44,694 bases of DNA from the NCBI GenBank assembly GCA_016926755.1, contig JAFGNZ010000223.1, forward strand, positions 1 through 44,694, written 5' to 3'. The position numbers and the translations under genes are program-made. The notes under the pieces were generated by a model. It saw nothing but the letters and a program-made list of their open reading frames with translations. It was not told the origin of the DNA and made no database searches. Source of the stretch: Myxococcaceae bacterium (lineage in GTDB: Bacteria; Myxococcota; Myxococcia; Myxococcales; Myxococcaceae). Below, one piece after another: positions 35,632 through 44,427 of this stretch (position 1 is its first letter; each line of letters opens with the position of its first letter).

Positions 35632-37137
35632 ATGTCCCGCATCGCGAACACCGAGGTCATCATCCCCAAGTCGCTGTCCCCCGAGGCCCGGGAGCAGCTC
35701 ATCGACGCGCTCTACGCGGTCCACAACCAGATCTTCGACGGCGTGGAGCGGGAGTCCTTCGCGAAGTACGTGGTGCTCTCCAAGGCGGAGCACACCTGGA
35801 TCCAGGTCCACAAGAACGAGCAGGCGGAGATCGTCGGCTACTTCGCCCTGCACATCTTCGAGCGGCAGCTGGGGGGCATTCCCACGGCGGTGTTCCGGGC
35901 GGAGGCGGGCACGCTGCGCGCGTACCGGGGGGGCAACGTCAACGCGCGCTTCGGGCTGTCGCTGGGGCTGCGCTACCTGCTGAAGAACCCGGGCCGGCGG
36001 GCGTACTACCTGGGCTCGCTGGTGCACCCCTCCAGCTACTCGCTGTTCGCCAAGTACTTCGGCGAGGTGTGGCCGCGGCGCGGGCAGGAGACGCCGCCGG
36101 AGCTGCAGGCCTTCATGGACGAGCTGGCGTGCGAGTTCGGCCTGGAGCGGGTGCACACCTCCAACGCGCTGGTGCGCAAGGTGGGCTGGAGGACGCGCGA
36201 GACGGAGGCGGAGCGCGAGTACTGGCAGCACTGCGACAAGCCCGCGGCCCGCTTCTTCATCGAGGCCAACCCGGGCTACGTGGACGGGGACGGGCTGGTG
36301 ACGGTGGTGCCGGTGACGGCGGCCAACCTCCTGCGGATGGTCCGCATCCTGAGCGAGCGCAAGCTGCGCCAGCCGGTGGAGGCCGCGGTGTCCATGGCCC
36401 GGCGCCTGCCCCTGGGCTCGCGCCTGCTGCGCTCCGAGATCGTCCGCCAGCTGCGCGCCGCGCCGCTCTTCGCCCACTTCGATGAGGGCACGCTCAAGTC
36501 GCTGGCCGCCCGCGCGCAGATCCTCAACGTGCCCGCCGGCCGCTACGTGTTCCGCCAGGGGGACGCCAGCCACGAGCTGTACCTGCTGGCGCGGGGCGCC
36601 GCCTACGTGCTGGAGAGCGGCGAGGAGCAGGTGGTGAACGAGCTGGGCACCGGCGCGGTGTTCGGGGAGATCGCCATGCTCGCCGGCGAGCGCCGCTCCG
36701 CCTCCATCCGCATCGCCACGGCCTCCACGCTGGTGCGCATCCCTCGCGAGGCGCTCCTGCCCCTCATGGAGGGCAACGCCGGCCTGCGTCAGGGCGTGTG
36801 GCAGACGTTCGCCGAGCGGCGCTTCGAGTCGCTGGTGCGCGGGGAGGCGCGCTACGGGCAGCTCGGCCGCCAGGGCCGGCGCTCGTGGCTGCAGCAGGGC
36901 GAGCTGCGCGAGCTGGCCCCGGAGCAGGCGCTCACCGTGGAGGCCGGCTCGCACCTGCTCGTGCTGTCGGGCTCGGTAAAGCTCGCGCACCCGGCCTTCC
37001 AGGTGGCCGCCCAGGGCTCACTGCTGCTGGAGGTCCAGCACCCCCTGCGCGTGGTGGCCCAGGAGACGGCCCGCCTCGTCCTCCTGCCTCGCCAGGGCGC
37101 GCAGGCCCAGGTCGTCCCGCTGTCCCAGGCGGCCTGA
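35632..37137 (+). CDS. GNAT-like domain fused to a C-terminal cyclic-nucleotide-binding domain
   Basis: The 501-residue protein begins with a ~220-residue region of acyltransferase appearance (V-F-R-A-E-A-G-T-L-R-A-Y-R-G-G-N-V near residues 85-100; Y-Y-L-G-S-L-V-H-P-S-S-Y at ~124-135). Residues ~265-390 are a clear cyclic-nucleotide-binding domain: L-R-A-A-P-L-F-A-H-F-D, the beta-roll G-D-A-S-H-E-L-Y-L-L, and the phosphate-binding cassette F-G-E-I-A-M-L-A-G-E-R-R-S-A-S with both the glutamate and arginine that contact cAMP. About 110 residues follow with no recognised domain. Mycobacterial cAMP-regulated acetyltransferases have the opposite order (CNBD first). Acetyl transfer is inferred, nucleotide binding is well supported. 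The start follows AAGGAG. Confidence 0.72.
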   Translation: MSRIANTEVIIPKSLSPEAREQLIDALYAVHNQIFDGVERESFAKYVVLSKAEHTWIQVHKNEQAEIVGYFALHIFERQLGGIPTAVFRAEAGTLRAYRGGNVNARFGLSLGLRYLLKNPGRRAYYLGSLVHPSSYSLFAKYFGEVWPRRGQETPPELQAFMDELACEFGLERVHTSNALVRKVGWRTRETEAEREYWQHCDKPAARFFIEANPGYVDGDGLVTVVPVTAANLLRMVRILSERKLRQPVEAAVSMARRLPLGSRLLRSEIVRQLRAAPLFAHFDEGTLKSLAARAQILNVPAGRYVFRQGDASHELYLLARGAAYVLESGEEQVVNELGTGAVFGEIAMLAGERRSASIRIATASTLVRIPREALLPLMEGNAGLRQGVWQTFAERRFESLVRGEARYGQLGRQGRRSWLQQGELRELAPEQALTVEAGSHLLVLSGSVKLAHPAFQVAAQGSLLLEVQHPLRVVAQETARLVLLPRQGAQAQVVPLSQAA

Positions 37138-37191
37138 TCCGGCTCCCATCTCCCTTCCTCCCAGGTAGTGGTGCTAGAACCCCATCCTCAT

Positions 37192-38820
37192 ATGGATGAC
37201 CCGAAGGATCTCGTCGACGAGGCCAAGGCCCTGCGCGCCCAGGGCCAGCACGATGAGGCGCTGGCCATCTGTGATGAGGTGCTGCGCCAGTTTGGCGGCG
37301 AGCGCACGGTGGCCATCCGCGTCCAGGTGGTCCGGGCGCTGCTGACCAAGGCCGTCACCCTGACCGATCAGGGCCGCTTCGAGGAGGCCCTCTCCCTGCT
37401 GGATCAGATCACCGAGCAGCCGGAGGAGTCGCTCGCGCCAGAGCTCCAGGTCCTCGTGGCCTGGGCGCTGGTGAACAAGGCGGATGTGCTGGGGCAGCTG
37501 GAGCGCCACGCGGAGGCCCTGGCCCTCTGCGACCAGGTGGTCCAGCTGTTCGACGACTCGGGCGAGGAGGTGCTGCGGGCGCCCGTCACCGGCGCGCTCC
37601 TCTACAAGGCCCGCACCCTGGCGGCCCAGGAGCGCTTCGAGGACGCCTACGCCTTCTATGAGGAGCTGATCCTGCTGGCGGACGGCTCGGACGAGCCGTC
37701 GCTGCGAGAGGCCCTGGGCTGGGGGCTGCTGGGCAGGGCCGCCAGCCTGTGGATGATGAAGCGGGCCTCGGAGGCCCTGGTCGGCTACAGCGATCTGGTC
37801 GAGCGCTTCGGGGACGCGCCCGAGCCGGAGCTGCGCGGCGTGGTGGCCCAGGCGCTGGAGAACAAGAAGGATCTCGAGCAGGAGCTGGAGGAGGCCAGCG
37901 AGAAGCTGGAGGAGCTCGAGGCGTACATCGACGATCCGGACGGGGCCAACGCGCTGGAGCGGCAGAAGCGCACGGCGCTCGCGCTGCTGGACAAGGCCCG
38001 GCTGCTGACGTCCCTGGGCCACCGCCAGGAGGCCCTGTCCACCCTGGACGAGGTGGTGCAGGTGTATGCCGAGGCGCCTCAGCTGGAGCTGCGCCTGCGG
38101 GCCGCCACGGCGCTCCTGGAGTCAGGGCTCCTGCTGGAGAGCCCCGCGGATCCCGAGGCCGCGCTGTCCAGCTATGACGAGCTGGTCCAGCGCTTCGGCA
38201 TCGCGCGCGAGGAGGAGCTGCGCGCCCAGGTGGCCCAGGGCCTGCTCCGCAAGTCCGCGTTCCTGAGCAGGCTGAACCGCCCGGAGGAGGAGCTGGCCGT
38301 GCTGGACGAGCTCCTGCGGTGGTACGGCGGAGCGAGCGACGGGAAGGTGGGGACGGAGGTGCTCAACGCCCTGCTCCGCCTGGGCCGCGTCCTGGCGGGG
38401 CAGCAGGAGCTCGAGGCGGCCCTGGAGGCGTATGAGTCGGTCGTGCTCCGGACCTTGGACTCGAAGCGAGACGCGCAGAAGGAGGGCTTCGCGATCGAGG
38501 CCCTCACCCTGGCGAGCATCGCGCTGCTGCGCGAGGCCAAGTACCTCTGGAGCGAGGATCCGGAGCAGGCCCTCACGCTCCTGGAGCGCGCCCAGGAGAA
38601 GGTCGAGGATCTGCTGGAGCGCCACGAGGTCAGCGCCACCTGGCTGTGGAGCGCGGGCTACATCGCCTTCCTGCTGGGCAAACACGAGGAGGCGCGCGCG
38701 CGACTGCGCGAGGCCCTCCAGCGCGACGGAGAGGAGCTGCGGCAGGCCGCCCTCAAGGAGCTGGGAATTCCTCCCATCCCGGAGGACGCGGAGTTCCGCG
38801 CGCTCGCGCTGTCGGTCTGA
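37192..38820 (+). CDS. Cytoplasmic TPR-repeat protein
   Basis: The protein of 542 residues is built from about ten TPR-like helix pairs spaced at 34-50 residues, each with A-x-x-L-x-x-x-G-R-x-E-E-A-L and L-Y-D-E/Q-L/V-V motifs (for example R-F-E-E-A-L-S-L-L-D-Q-I and R-Q-E-A-L-S-T-L-D-E-V-V-Q). A Glu/Leu-rich coiled-coil stretch occurs at ~230-255. It has no signal peptide and no catalytic domain, so it should be a binding scaffold. The ATG at 37192 is used; an in-frame GTG at 37168 would add eight residues. It sits 54 bp after the GNAT-CNBD gene on the same strand. Its partners are unknown. Confidence 0.78.
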   Translation: MDDPKDLVDEAKALRAQGQHDEALAICDEVLRQFGGERTVAIRVQVVRALLTKAVTLTDQGRFEEALSLLDQITEQPEESLAPELQVLVAWALVNKADVLGQLERHAEALALCDQVVQLFDDSGEEVLRAPVTGALLYKARTLAAQERFEDAYAFYEELILLADGSDEPSLREALGWGLLGRAASLWMMKRASEALVGYSDLVERFGDAPEPELRGVVAQALENKKDLEQELEEASEKLEELEAYIDDPDGANALERQKRTALALLDKARLLTSLGHRQEALSTLDEVVQVYAEAPQLELRLRAATALLESGLLLESPADPEAALSSYDELVQRFGIAREEELRAQVAQGLLRKSAFLSRLNRPEEELAVLDELLRWYGGASDGKVGTEVLNALLRLGRVLAGQQELEAALEAYESVVLRTLDSKRDAQKEGFAIEALTLASIALLREAKYLWSEDPEQALTLLERAQEKVEDLLERHEVSATWLWSAGYIAFLLGKHEEARARLREALQRDGEELRQAALKELGIPPIPEDAEFRALALSV

Positions 38821-38906
38821 ATTTCCTGAACTCCCATGCCGCGCGGTGTCAATATCCCGCGCCCTTACAGCCCGCAATCCCGCGGCTGGCATCCCCCCAG
38901 GCTCGA

Positions 38907-40100
38907 ATGGACACTGCTCTGCACCAGCGCATCACGCCGAAGTCTCAGGAAGTTCGCTCCCGCTACGACGGCAAGAAGGTCCCCATTACCACGCTGATCG
39001 AGGACTACATCCACGAGCGCGTGGACATCGAGGGGGACTTCCGGGACTTCATCCAGCACCGGGACGCGGTGGTGGACTACAGCTTCGTGGCGGACCACTT
39101 CAAGTTCGTCTTCACGCGCTTCCTGCCGGAGGTGGCCATCCACTCGCAGGAGCAGGACATCCGCATCGGCCGCGCCCACTATGATCGCGGCAATGACTTC
39201 TTCGGCGGCTTCCTCGGGCCGCGCATGGTGTACACCTCCGGCTTCTTCCAGTCCCCCGAGGACACGCTGGAGCAGGCGCAGGACCAGAAGATCCGGCTCG
39301 TGTGCGAGAAGCTCCAGCTGAAGAAGGGCGAGCGCCTGCTGGACATCGGCTGTGGCTGGGGGACGCTGCTGGCCCACGCCGCGCGGGACTTCGGCGCGGA
39401 CGCCACCGGCATCACCATCGCGGAGAAGGGCGCCGAGTTCGCCAACCAGCAGATCGCCCGGGAGGGCGTCTCGGCCTCCGCGCGCGCGCTGGTGATGGAC
39501 TACCGCGACATCCCCCGCGAGCGCTTCAACAAGATCTCCTGCCTGGAGATGGCCGAGCACGTGGGCGTGCGCAAGTTCGGCAAGTTCATGGAGCAGGTGT
39601 ACAGCCTGCTGGAGGACGACGGCATCTTCTTCCTGCAGATCGCCGGCCTGCGCGCGCGCAGCGGGCTGCTGGGCTTCCACCTGGAGGATCTGGTGTGGGG
39701 CCTGTTCATGAACAAGTACATCTTCCCGGGCGCGGACGCCTCCATGCCGCTGAGCTTCGTGGTGGAGCACCTGGAGAAGGCCGGCTTCGAGATCCACTCG
39801 GTGGAGAACATCGGCATCCACTACTCGCTCACCATCTCGCGCTGGTATGACAACTGGATGCAGAACCGCGCGGAGATCACCAAGACGTACGGGGAGTGGT
39901 GGTTCCGGCTGTGGCAGGTGTTCCTCGGCTGGTCGGTGGAGATCGCCGCGCAGGGCAGCTCCACGGCCTTCCAGGTGGTGGCCAACAAGAACCTCGACCG
40001 CTTCAACCGCATGCGGTGGGTCGGCGCGACGAACCTGGGCGAGCGGGATCTGGCGCCCAAGGCCGCCCCGCGCGAGGCCTCCGCCAAGAAGGCCTCGTAG
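38907..40100 (+). CDS. CFA-synthase-like SAM-dependent methyltransferase
   Basis: The 397-residue protein matches the cyclopropane-fatty-acyl-phospholipid synthase family. After an ~75-residue helical lead come the family blocks Y-D-R-G-N-D-F-F (~92-99), M-V-Y-T-S-G-F-F, the SAM-binding L-L-D-I-G-C-G-W-G-T-L (~145-155), G-I-T-I-A-E-K-G, L-E-M-A-E-H-V-G and the C-terminal W-Y-D-N-W domain. Such enzymes methylate or cyclopropanate unsaturated lipid chains at the membrane; a related group methylates sphingoid bases. Which lipid is used is unknown. The ATG at 38907 begins the family N-terminus, 86 bp after the TPR gene. The esterase gene follows after 56 bp, so the three genes may be one unit. 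Confidence 0.86.
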   Translation: MDTALHQRITPKSQEVRSRYDGKKVPITTLIEDYIHERVDIEGDFRDFIQHRDAVVDYSFVADHFKFVFTRFLPEVAIHSQEQDIRIGRAHYDRGNDFFGGFLGPRMVYTSGFFQSPEDTLEQAQDQKIRLVCEKLQLKKGERLLDIGCGWGTLLAHAARDFGADATGITIAEKGAEFANQQIAREGVSASARALVMDYRDIPRERFNKISCLEMAEHVGVRKFGKFMEQVYSLLEDDGIFFLQIAGLRARSGLLGFHLEDLVWGLFMNKYIFPGADASMPLSFVVEHLEKAGFEIHSVENIGIHYSLTISRWYDNWMQNRAEITKTYGEWWFRLWQVFLGWSVEIAAQGSSTAFQVVANKNLDRFNRMRWVGATNLGERDLAPKAAPREASAKKAS

Positions 40101-40156
40101 GGCTGAGCCAGGCCCCAGGCCTGTCGGGAGGGGGGCCTTGCGCTATCCTCCCGGCC

Positions 40157-41392
40157 ATGACGCGACGATCCGCTTCCCGAGTGGCCTGGCTCCTGTGGCT
40201 CGCAGTAGGGCTCGGCATCTGTGGCGCCGCGCCTCCCCCACCCGCGAAGGAGAAGCTCACCCAGGTCACCTTCGACGTGGCGGTGCCTCTGGAGACCTCC
40301 GCCGAGGCGGAGGTGTGGATCTCCGGCGGCCACCCCGCGCTGGGGGCGTGGAACGGCGCGGGGGTGAAGCTGTCGCGCACGCCGGATGGCCGCTACACCG
40401 CCACCGTCTCGCTGCCGGCCGGCGCTGCGCTGGAGTACAAGGTGACGCGCGGCTCGTGGGCCACGGTGGAGAAGAGCGCCGCTGGCCAGGAGGTCTCCAA
40501 CCGCCCCTTGAAGGTGGACACCCGCGCCCAGCAGGTGTCCATCTCCGTGGCCCGCTGGGCGGATCAGCCCTCCGATTCGGCCCAGCACACGCTCACCGGC
40601 AACATCCGCTACCTGCGCGCCGTGGGCTCCAGCTTCCTGCCACGCACGCGCGACATCATCATCTGGCTGCCGCCCGGCTATGAGGAGAGCCCCCAGCGCC
40701 GCTACCCGGTGCTGTACATGCACGACGGGCAGAACCTGATGGACGCGGCCACCTCATTCTCCGGCGAGTGGCGCGTGGACGAGACGGCCCAGCAGCTGGT
40801 GCGGTCCGGAGAGGTGGAGCCGCTCATCATCGTGGGCGTCTACAACACCGAGGATCGCTTCGCCGAGTACACCCAGGTGAAGGACACCGGCGAGTACGCC
40901 CAGCTCGGCGGTGGCAACGCGGACGCCTACGGCCGCTTCCTCGTCGAAGAGCTCAAGCCGATGATCGATCGCACGTTCCGCACCCGGCCCCAGGCGCGGG
41001 ACACGGGGCTCGCGGGCTCCTCGCTGGGAGGCCTGGTGACGATGCACCTGGGCCTCAAGTACCCGGGCACCTTCCGGCGCCTGGGGGTGGTGTCTCCGTC
41101 CGTGTTCTGGGCCAACCGGGACATCGTCTCGCGGGTGAAGGCCTTGAAAAAGAAGCAGCCGCTGCGGATCTGGGTGGACATCGGCACCGAGGAGTCGCGC
41201 GGCAGCCAGGAGACGGTGGAGGACACCCGGATGCTGCGCGACACGCTGCTGGCCGAGGGGTGGAAGCTGGGCACGGATCTCCACTACCTGGAGGTGGTTG
41301 GCGCCGCCCACACCGAGAGCGCCTGGGCCGAGCGCTTCGACGAGCTCCTCAAGTACCTGTTCCCGGCGCCAGGGCGCAGCCCCGCTCCGTGA
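40157..41392 (+). CDS. Secreted esterase with N-terminal CBM20-like domain (Fes/esterase D fold)
   Basis: The 411-residue protein has a Sec-type signal (V-A-W-L-L-W-L-A-V-G-L-G-I-C-G-A-A) that also contains a cysteine. Residues ~33-130 resemble a CBM20/E-set carbohydrate-binding domain (V-W-I-S-G-G-H-P-A-L-G-A-W-N ... L-E-Y-K-V-T-R-G-S-W). Residues ~140-405 are an alpha/beta hydrolase of the esterase-D/enterochelin-esterase group: Y-P-V-L-Y-M-H-D-G-Q-N-L, the nucleophile elbow A-G-S-S-L-G-G (~293-299) and a C-terminal histidine in A-A-H-T-E-S-A-W. The triad appears complete. Substrates could be acylated sugars or siderophores. It is exported, unlike the methyltransferase before it. Confidence 0.84.
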   Translation: MTRRSASRVAWLLWLAVGLGICGAAPPPPAKEKLTQVTFDVAVPLETSAEAEVWISGGHPALGAWNGAGVKLSRTPDGRYTATVSLPAGAALEYKVTRGSWATVEKSAAGQEVSNRPLKVDTRAQQVSISVARWADQPSDSAQHTLTGNIRYLRAVGSSFLPRTRDIIIWLPPGYEESPQRRYPVLYMHDGQNLMDAATSFSGEWRVDETAQQLVRSGEVEPLIIVGVYNTEDRFAEYTQVKDTGEYAQLGGGNADAYGRFLVEELKPMIDRTFRTRPQARDTGLAGSSLGGLVTMHLGLKYPGTFRRLGVVSPSVFWANRDIVSRVKALKKKQPLRIWVDIGTEESRGSQETVEDTRMLRDTLLAEGWKLGTDLHYLEVVGAAHTESAWAERFDELLKYLFPAPGRSPAP

Positions 41393-41398
41393 GGCGCC

Positions 41399-41773
41399 TC
41401 AGGCGGGCTCGATGAAGTTCAGCCGGTACCCGTCGGGATCGGTGATGAGGAGCTCGCGGGTGTGCCAGGGGTGGAGGGAGGGCCCCTCGAAGCTGACGCC
41501 GAGCTTCTGCGCCCGCGCGGCCACCGCGTCCAGCCCCTCGGGGCCGACCCGGAACCCGATCAGCACGCCGACGCCGCGTCGCCCCTCCAGGCCCGCGCCC
41601 GCCGGGATGGACACCAGGTAGAGGTCCGAGCTCCCGCCCCACTTCAGGTGGATGAAGGGAGGCTCCGTCTGCACGCGCTCGAAGCCCAGCGCCTCGTAGA
41701 ACCGCGCCGAGCGCTCGCCGTCCGAGACGAGCACCTTCACGAACGACGTCGCCAATGCCGTTTCGCTCTCCAT
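41399..41773 (-). CDS. VOC/glyoxalase-fold protein
   Basis: The 124-residue protein has the paired beta-alpha-beta-beta-beta units of the vicinal oxygen chelate fold: F-V-K-V-L-V-S-D-G-E-R-S-A-R-F-Y-E-A-L-G-F (residues ~11-31) and, in the second half, L-L-I-T-D-P-D-G-Y-R-L-N-F-I-E (~107-121), the typical ending with the metal-binding Glu. Such small proteins include glyoxalases, resistance proteins and dioxygenases; this one is not assignable further. The start is at 41773; the gene ends seven bases from the esterase stop, convergent, and diverges from the AlkD-like gene. Confidence 0.82.
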   Translation of the reverse strand: MESETALATSFVKVLVSDGERSARFYEALGFERVQTEPPFIHLKWGGSSDLYLVSIPAGAGLEGRRGVGVLIGFRVGPEGLDAVAARAQKLGVSFEGPSLHPWHTRELLITDPDGYRLNFIEPA

Positions 41774-41878
41774 GAGGAATGTCTAGCGGAGGCAGGCGCT
41801 GAAGGCCAGACGCGCGCCCTGCTCGTCTAGATTCCAGGCGGAGGGTGTGCCGGAGTTCCCAGAGAGGGGCGTTGAACG

Positions 41879-42583
41879 ATGTCCGCCAGGACGATCATGC
41901 AGGAGCTGGCCAAGGTGGCTGACGCGGAGAAGGCGGCCTTCTACCCGCGGTTCTTCAAGACGGGCCCGGGCGAGTATGCGGAGGGGGATCAATTCCTCGG
42001 GGTGACGGTGCCGCACCAGCGCCGCATTGCCCGGTGTCACCGCGACGCGCCGCTGCCCGAGCTCGCGAAGCTGGTGGGCAGCCCCATCCACGAGCACCGC
42101 CTCACCGGGTTCCTCATCCTCACCGAGCAGTACCGCAAAGCGGACGAGGCGACCCGCGAGCGCCTCTACGACTTCTGCAACAAGCACCTGGAGCAGCTGA
42201 ACAACTGGGATCTGGTGGATACGGTGGCGCCGAAGCTGATCGGGGCGCACCTCATCACGCACCCGGAGCTGCGGAAGAAGCTGTACACCCTCTCCCGCTC
42301 ACCCTCGGTGTGGAAGCGGCGCATCGCCATCATCGCGACGCAGGCCTTCATCCGGCGGGGAGACTTCGCGGACACGCTGGCGCTCGCGGAGGCGCTGCTT
42401 CGTGATCCGCACGATCTGCTCCACAAGGCGGTGGGGTGGATGCTGCGCGAGGTAGGCGAGCGGGATCTGCCCACCCTGGAGGCGTTCCTCGAGCGCCACG
42501 CCGGAGAGATGCCGCGCACCATGCTCCGCTACGCGATCGAGAAGCTCCCACCCCCACGCCGCCGCCACTTCATGGACCGCTGA
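41879..42583 (+). CDS. AlkD-like DNA alkylation repair protein
   Basis: The 234-residue protein is made of HEAT-like helical repeats and fits the AlkD family of DNA glycosylases, which excise alkylated bases without base flipping. The signature N-N-W-D-L-V-D-T-V-A-P (residues ~104-114) supplies the DNA-contacting tryptophan and catalytic aspartate. W-K-R-R-I-A-I-I-A-T and L-L-H-K-A-V-G-W-M-L-R-E-V-G carry the other conserved aromatic and basic positions. The N-terminal Y-P-R-F-F-K-T-G-P-G-E-Y and F-L-G-V-T-V-P block is also typical. It is a single gene with its own 105-bp upstream region shared with the VOC gene. Confidence 0.9.
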   Translation: MSARTIMQELAKVADAEKAAFYPRFFKTGPGEYAEGDQFLGVTVPHQRRIARCHRDAPLPELAKLVGSPIHEHRLTGFLILTEQYRKADEATRERLYDFCNKHLEQLNNWDLVDTVAPKLIGAHLITHPELRKKLYTLSRSPSVWKRRIAIIATQAFIRRGDFADTLALAEALLRDPHDLLHKAVGWMLREVGERDLPTLEAFLERHAGEMPRTMLRYAIEKLPPPRRRHFMDR

Positions 42584-42647
42584 CCCGGTACTTCGCCGGG
42601 GTCCACTCGAGGTGGGAGCCACCCATGGGCGTGCTGCGCCCGCCTGC

Positions 42648-43568
42648 TCACTGGCACAGCCGCCGCAGCCAGCGGCGCATGTTCTCCTTGTCCAGCAGGA
42701 ACCAGCCGGTGCGCTCCTCGTACAGGTACGGCTCCAGCAGGTGCGCCAGCGCTCGGTACTGCGGCAGGTACACCTTCTTCTCCGTGTCGATCGCCTCCGG
42801 CCACTCTCCCAGGGTGATCAACACCCGCTCGCCCTCCAGCGGCTCCAGGGATACCTCCGGGAAGGCCAGCTTCTCTCTCAGCCCCTCCAGACCCCCCAGC
42901 TCCCCCAGCAGCGGCTGGCCCAGGAACGTCAGCCAATAGGCTCCTCGGGCCCGCGTGCCGATGACACGGCTGGTATCCCCCAGGTGATAGAGATCCAACC
43001 CCAGGTAGCGCGAGAGCAATCCATGAAGCTCCCAGCGCGCCGCGTACCACATGCCATGCGGGGCAACGTAGGCGAGGCTGGCGTAGCCGAAGCTCAAGGG
43101 CAGCTCGCGCGCCAGCTCCAGCGCCAGGGCCCGCATGTGGGCGGGGCCGTGCTCCAGGAGGTACTCGGTGGGGAAGGTGAAGGCCACTGCGCTGGTGGCA
43201 CCCTCGTCGTGAGAGAACATCGGATCATCGAGCTTCCGGCCGTCGTACTCGAAGTGGTAGCCGCCCACCTCGCTACAGTCCTCCTCCAGTTCGACGATCC
43301 ACTCAAGCCCCCAGGGGCGCTCGAGCATCTTCTTGCGGATGTGCTCCCAGCCCTTGTCATCCAGCGGCAGGGTGTCTCCATCAGGACTGGCGTACCAATT
43401 GAGCGCCTGCGGCGGGATGGCATGAAGGTAGGTCTGCAAGGCCCGCCAGACAGCCGGGGCCACCTCCTTGTGGGAGCGGCGCATGAAGAAGCAGATCACG
43501 ACCCCATCGCGAGCCACCACATCGCCCAGGTCCGTCCGCAGCCGGATGACGGGAATGTTCTCCCTCAT
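42648..43568 (-). CDS. DUF3396-type (type VI immunity family) protein
   Basis: The 306-residue protein resembles the DUF3396/type-VI-immunity family, which protects against nuclease toxins in Proteobacteria. It is a cytoplasmic alpha/beta protein with R-T-D-L-G-D-V-V-A-R-D-G-V-V-I-C-F-F (residues ~11-28), a central F-T-F-P-T-E-Y-L, L-P-L-S-F-G-Y-A-S-L-A-Y and a final R-T-G-W-F-L-L-D-K-E-N-M-R-R-W. The ATG at 43568 overlaps the toxin gene's TGA (43565-43567), giving an ATGA junction and strong translational coupling. No frameshift or stop interrupts it. A second, truncated copy of its 3' end lies upstream at 44430-44482. Confidence 0.82.
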   Translation of the reverse strand: MRENIPVIRLRTDLGDVVARDGVVICFFMRRSHKEVAPAVWRALQTYLHAIPPQALNWYASPDGDTLPLDDKGWEHIRKKMLERPWGLEWIVELEEDCSEVGGYHFEYDGRKLDDPMFSHDEGATSAVAFTFPTEYLLEHGPAHMRALALELARELPLSFGYASLAYVAPHGMWYAARWELHGLLSRYLGLDLYHLGDTSRVIGTRARGAYWLTFLGQPLLGELGGLEGLREKLAFPEVSLEPLEGERVLITLGEWPEAIDTEKKVYLPQYRALAHLLEPYLYEERTGWFLLDKENMRRWLRRLCQ

Positions 43569-44386
43569 CGAATCAACCCCCTCCTCGGCGAGATGATCAA
43601 AGCCTCTCCCCCCAGTGCTTCCTTGTAGATCTTGCCTTGGTTGGAGCCGACATAAGCGCTGCTCTCTCCATATTCCTTCCACTGCGGCTCGTTGGTGCCT
43701 GGGCAGGGGAACTTGAAGTCCAGGGTGAGCGCCGAGCGCCTCCAGTCGCCATCCGCATGCAGCACGATGTCCGGCTTGATCGTCCGCCACAGCTCTCGCG
43801 TGCACCCCTGGGCCACCAGCCGCGCCTCCTCCTCCCGGCTGACCCTCTCCAGGAACCGGGCGTTGGCATAGTAGCGGTAGCGCTGCTCGATGCTGAATGG
43901 CCGCGGCCACAGCTCCTCCAGCACCTCGCGCGCGCACCGCAGCGCCAGCTCATGCTTCTGCTACCCCAGCAGCATGGCCCGCGTAATGGGCTCGACGCAG
44001 CCGTCCACCACCTCCTCCTCGCCGCACTCCTGCCGCGTCGGCGACCGATTGCCGAAGTGCGCGGAATTCACCTGACGCTCCGCCTGCCAGGCGCACTCCA
44101 CCAGCCGCTCCTCCAACTCCCCCACCGCGTTGTCTCGCTCCAGCACCACCAGCAGGATCGGGACGAGCTCGGCCAGGCAGGTGGCCACGGCGCGACTCGC
44201 GGCCGGCGCCAGGGCACGTGCTCGCTGCGCGGCCGCGGCGGCACGAACAAGCCGTGTGCTGCTCTCCGTGTCCAGCCGCAACTCCCCGCGTCCCGAACGC
44301 GGAGGAGCACTGGCACAGGCCGCCACCAGCACACTGGCCACCCACAGCTGCGCACTCTTCCAGCACACGGCTCGGCGTGAGCGCAT
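43565..44386 (-). pseudogene. Lipoprotein toxin with PD-(D/E)XK-like nuclease domain, interrupted by one in-frame TAG
   Basis: From the ATG at 44386 (GGGGAGA upstream) the frame gives a lipoprotein signal, V-A-S-V-L-V-A-A-C, then an Ala/Arg-rich helical region. After M-L-L-G a TAG (43963-43961) stops it. The same frame continues at once with Q-K-H-E-L-A-L-R-C-A-R-E-V-L and a 130-residue C-terminal domain with A-R-F-L-E-R-V-S-R-E-E-E-A, K-P-D-I-V-L-H, L-T-L-D-F-K-F-P-C and S-N-Q-G-K-I-Y-K. The P-D, D-F-K and Q-G-x-x-Y elements fit a PD-(D/E)XK nuclease. A single base change (TGG or CAG to TAG) explains the lesion. Reinitiation at the GTG at 43924 could still yield a free nuclease domain. A natural suppressor or a sequencing error are other possibilities. 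Confidence 0.72.
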
Positions 44387-44427
44387 CGGCGTCTCCCCTG
44401 AGGCGAGGAAGGACAGCCTAGCGCCCA

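Noticed and set aside
37168-37191. GTG at 37168 as start of the TPR protein
   Set aside because: It adds only eight non-family residues and has no better ribosome binding site than the ATG at 37192.
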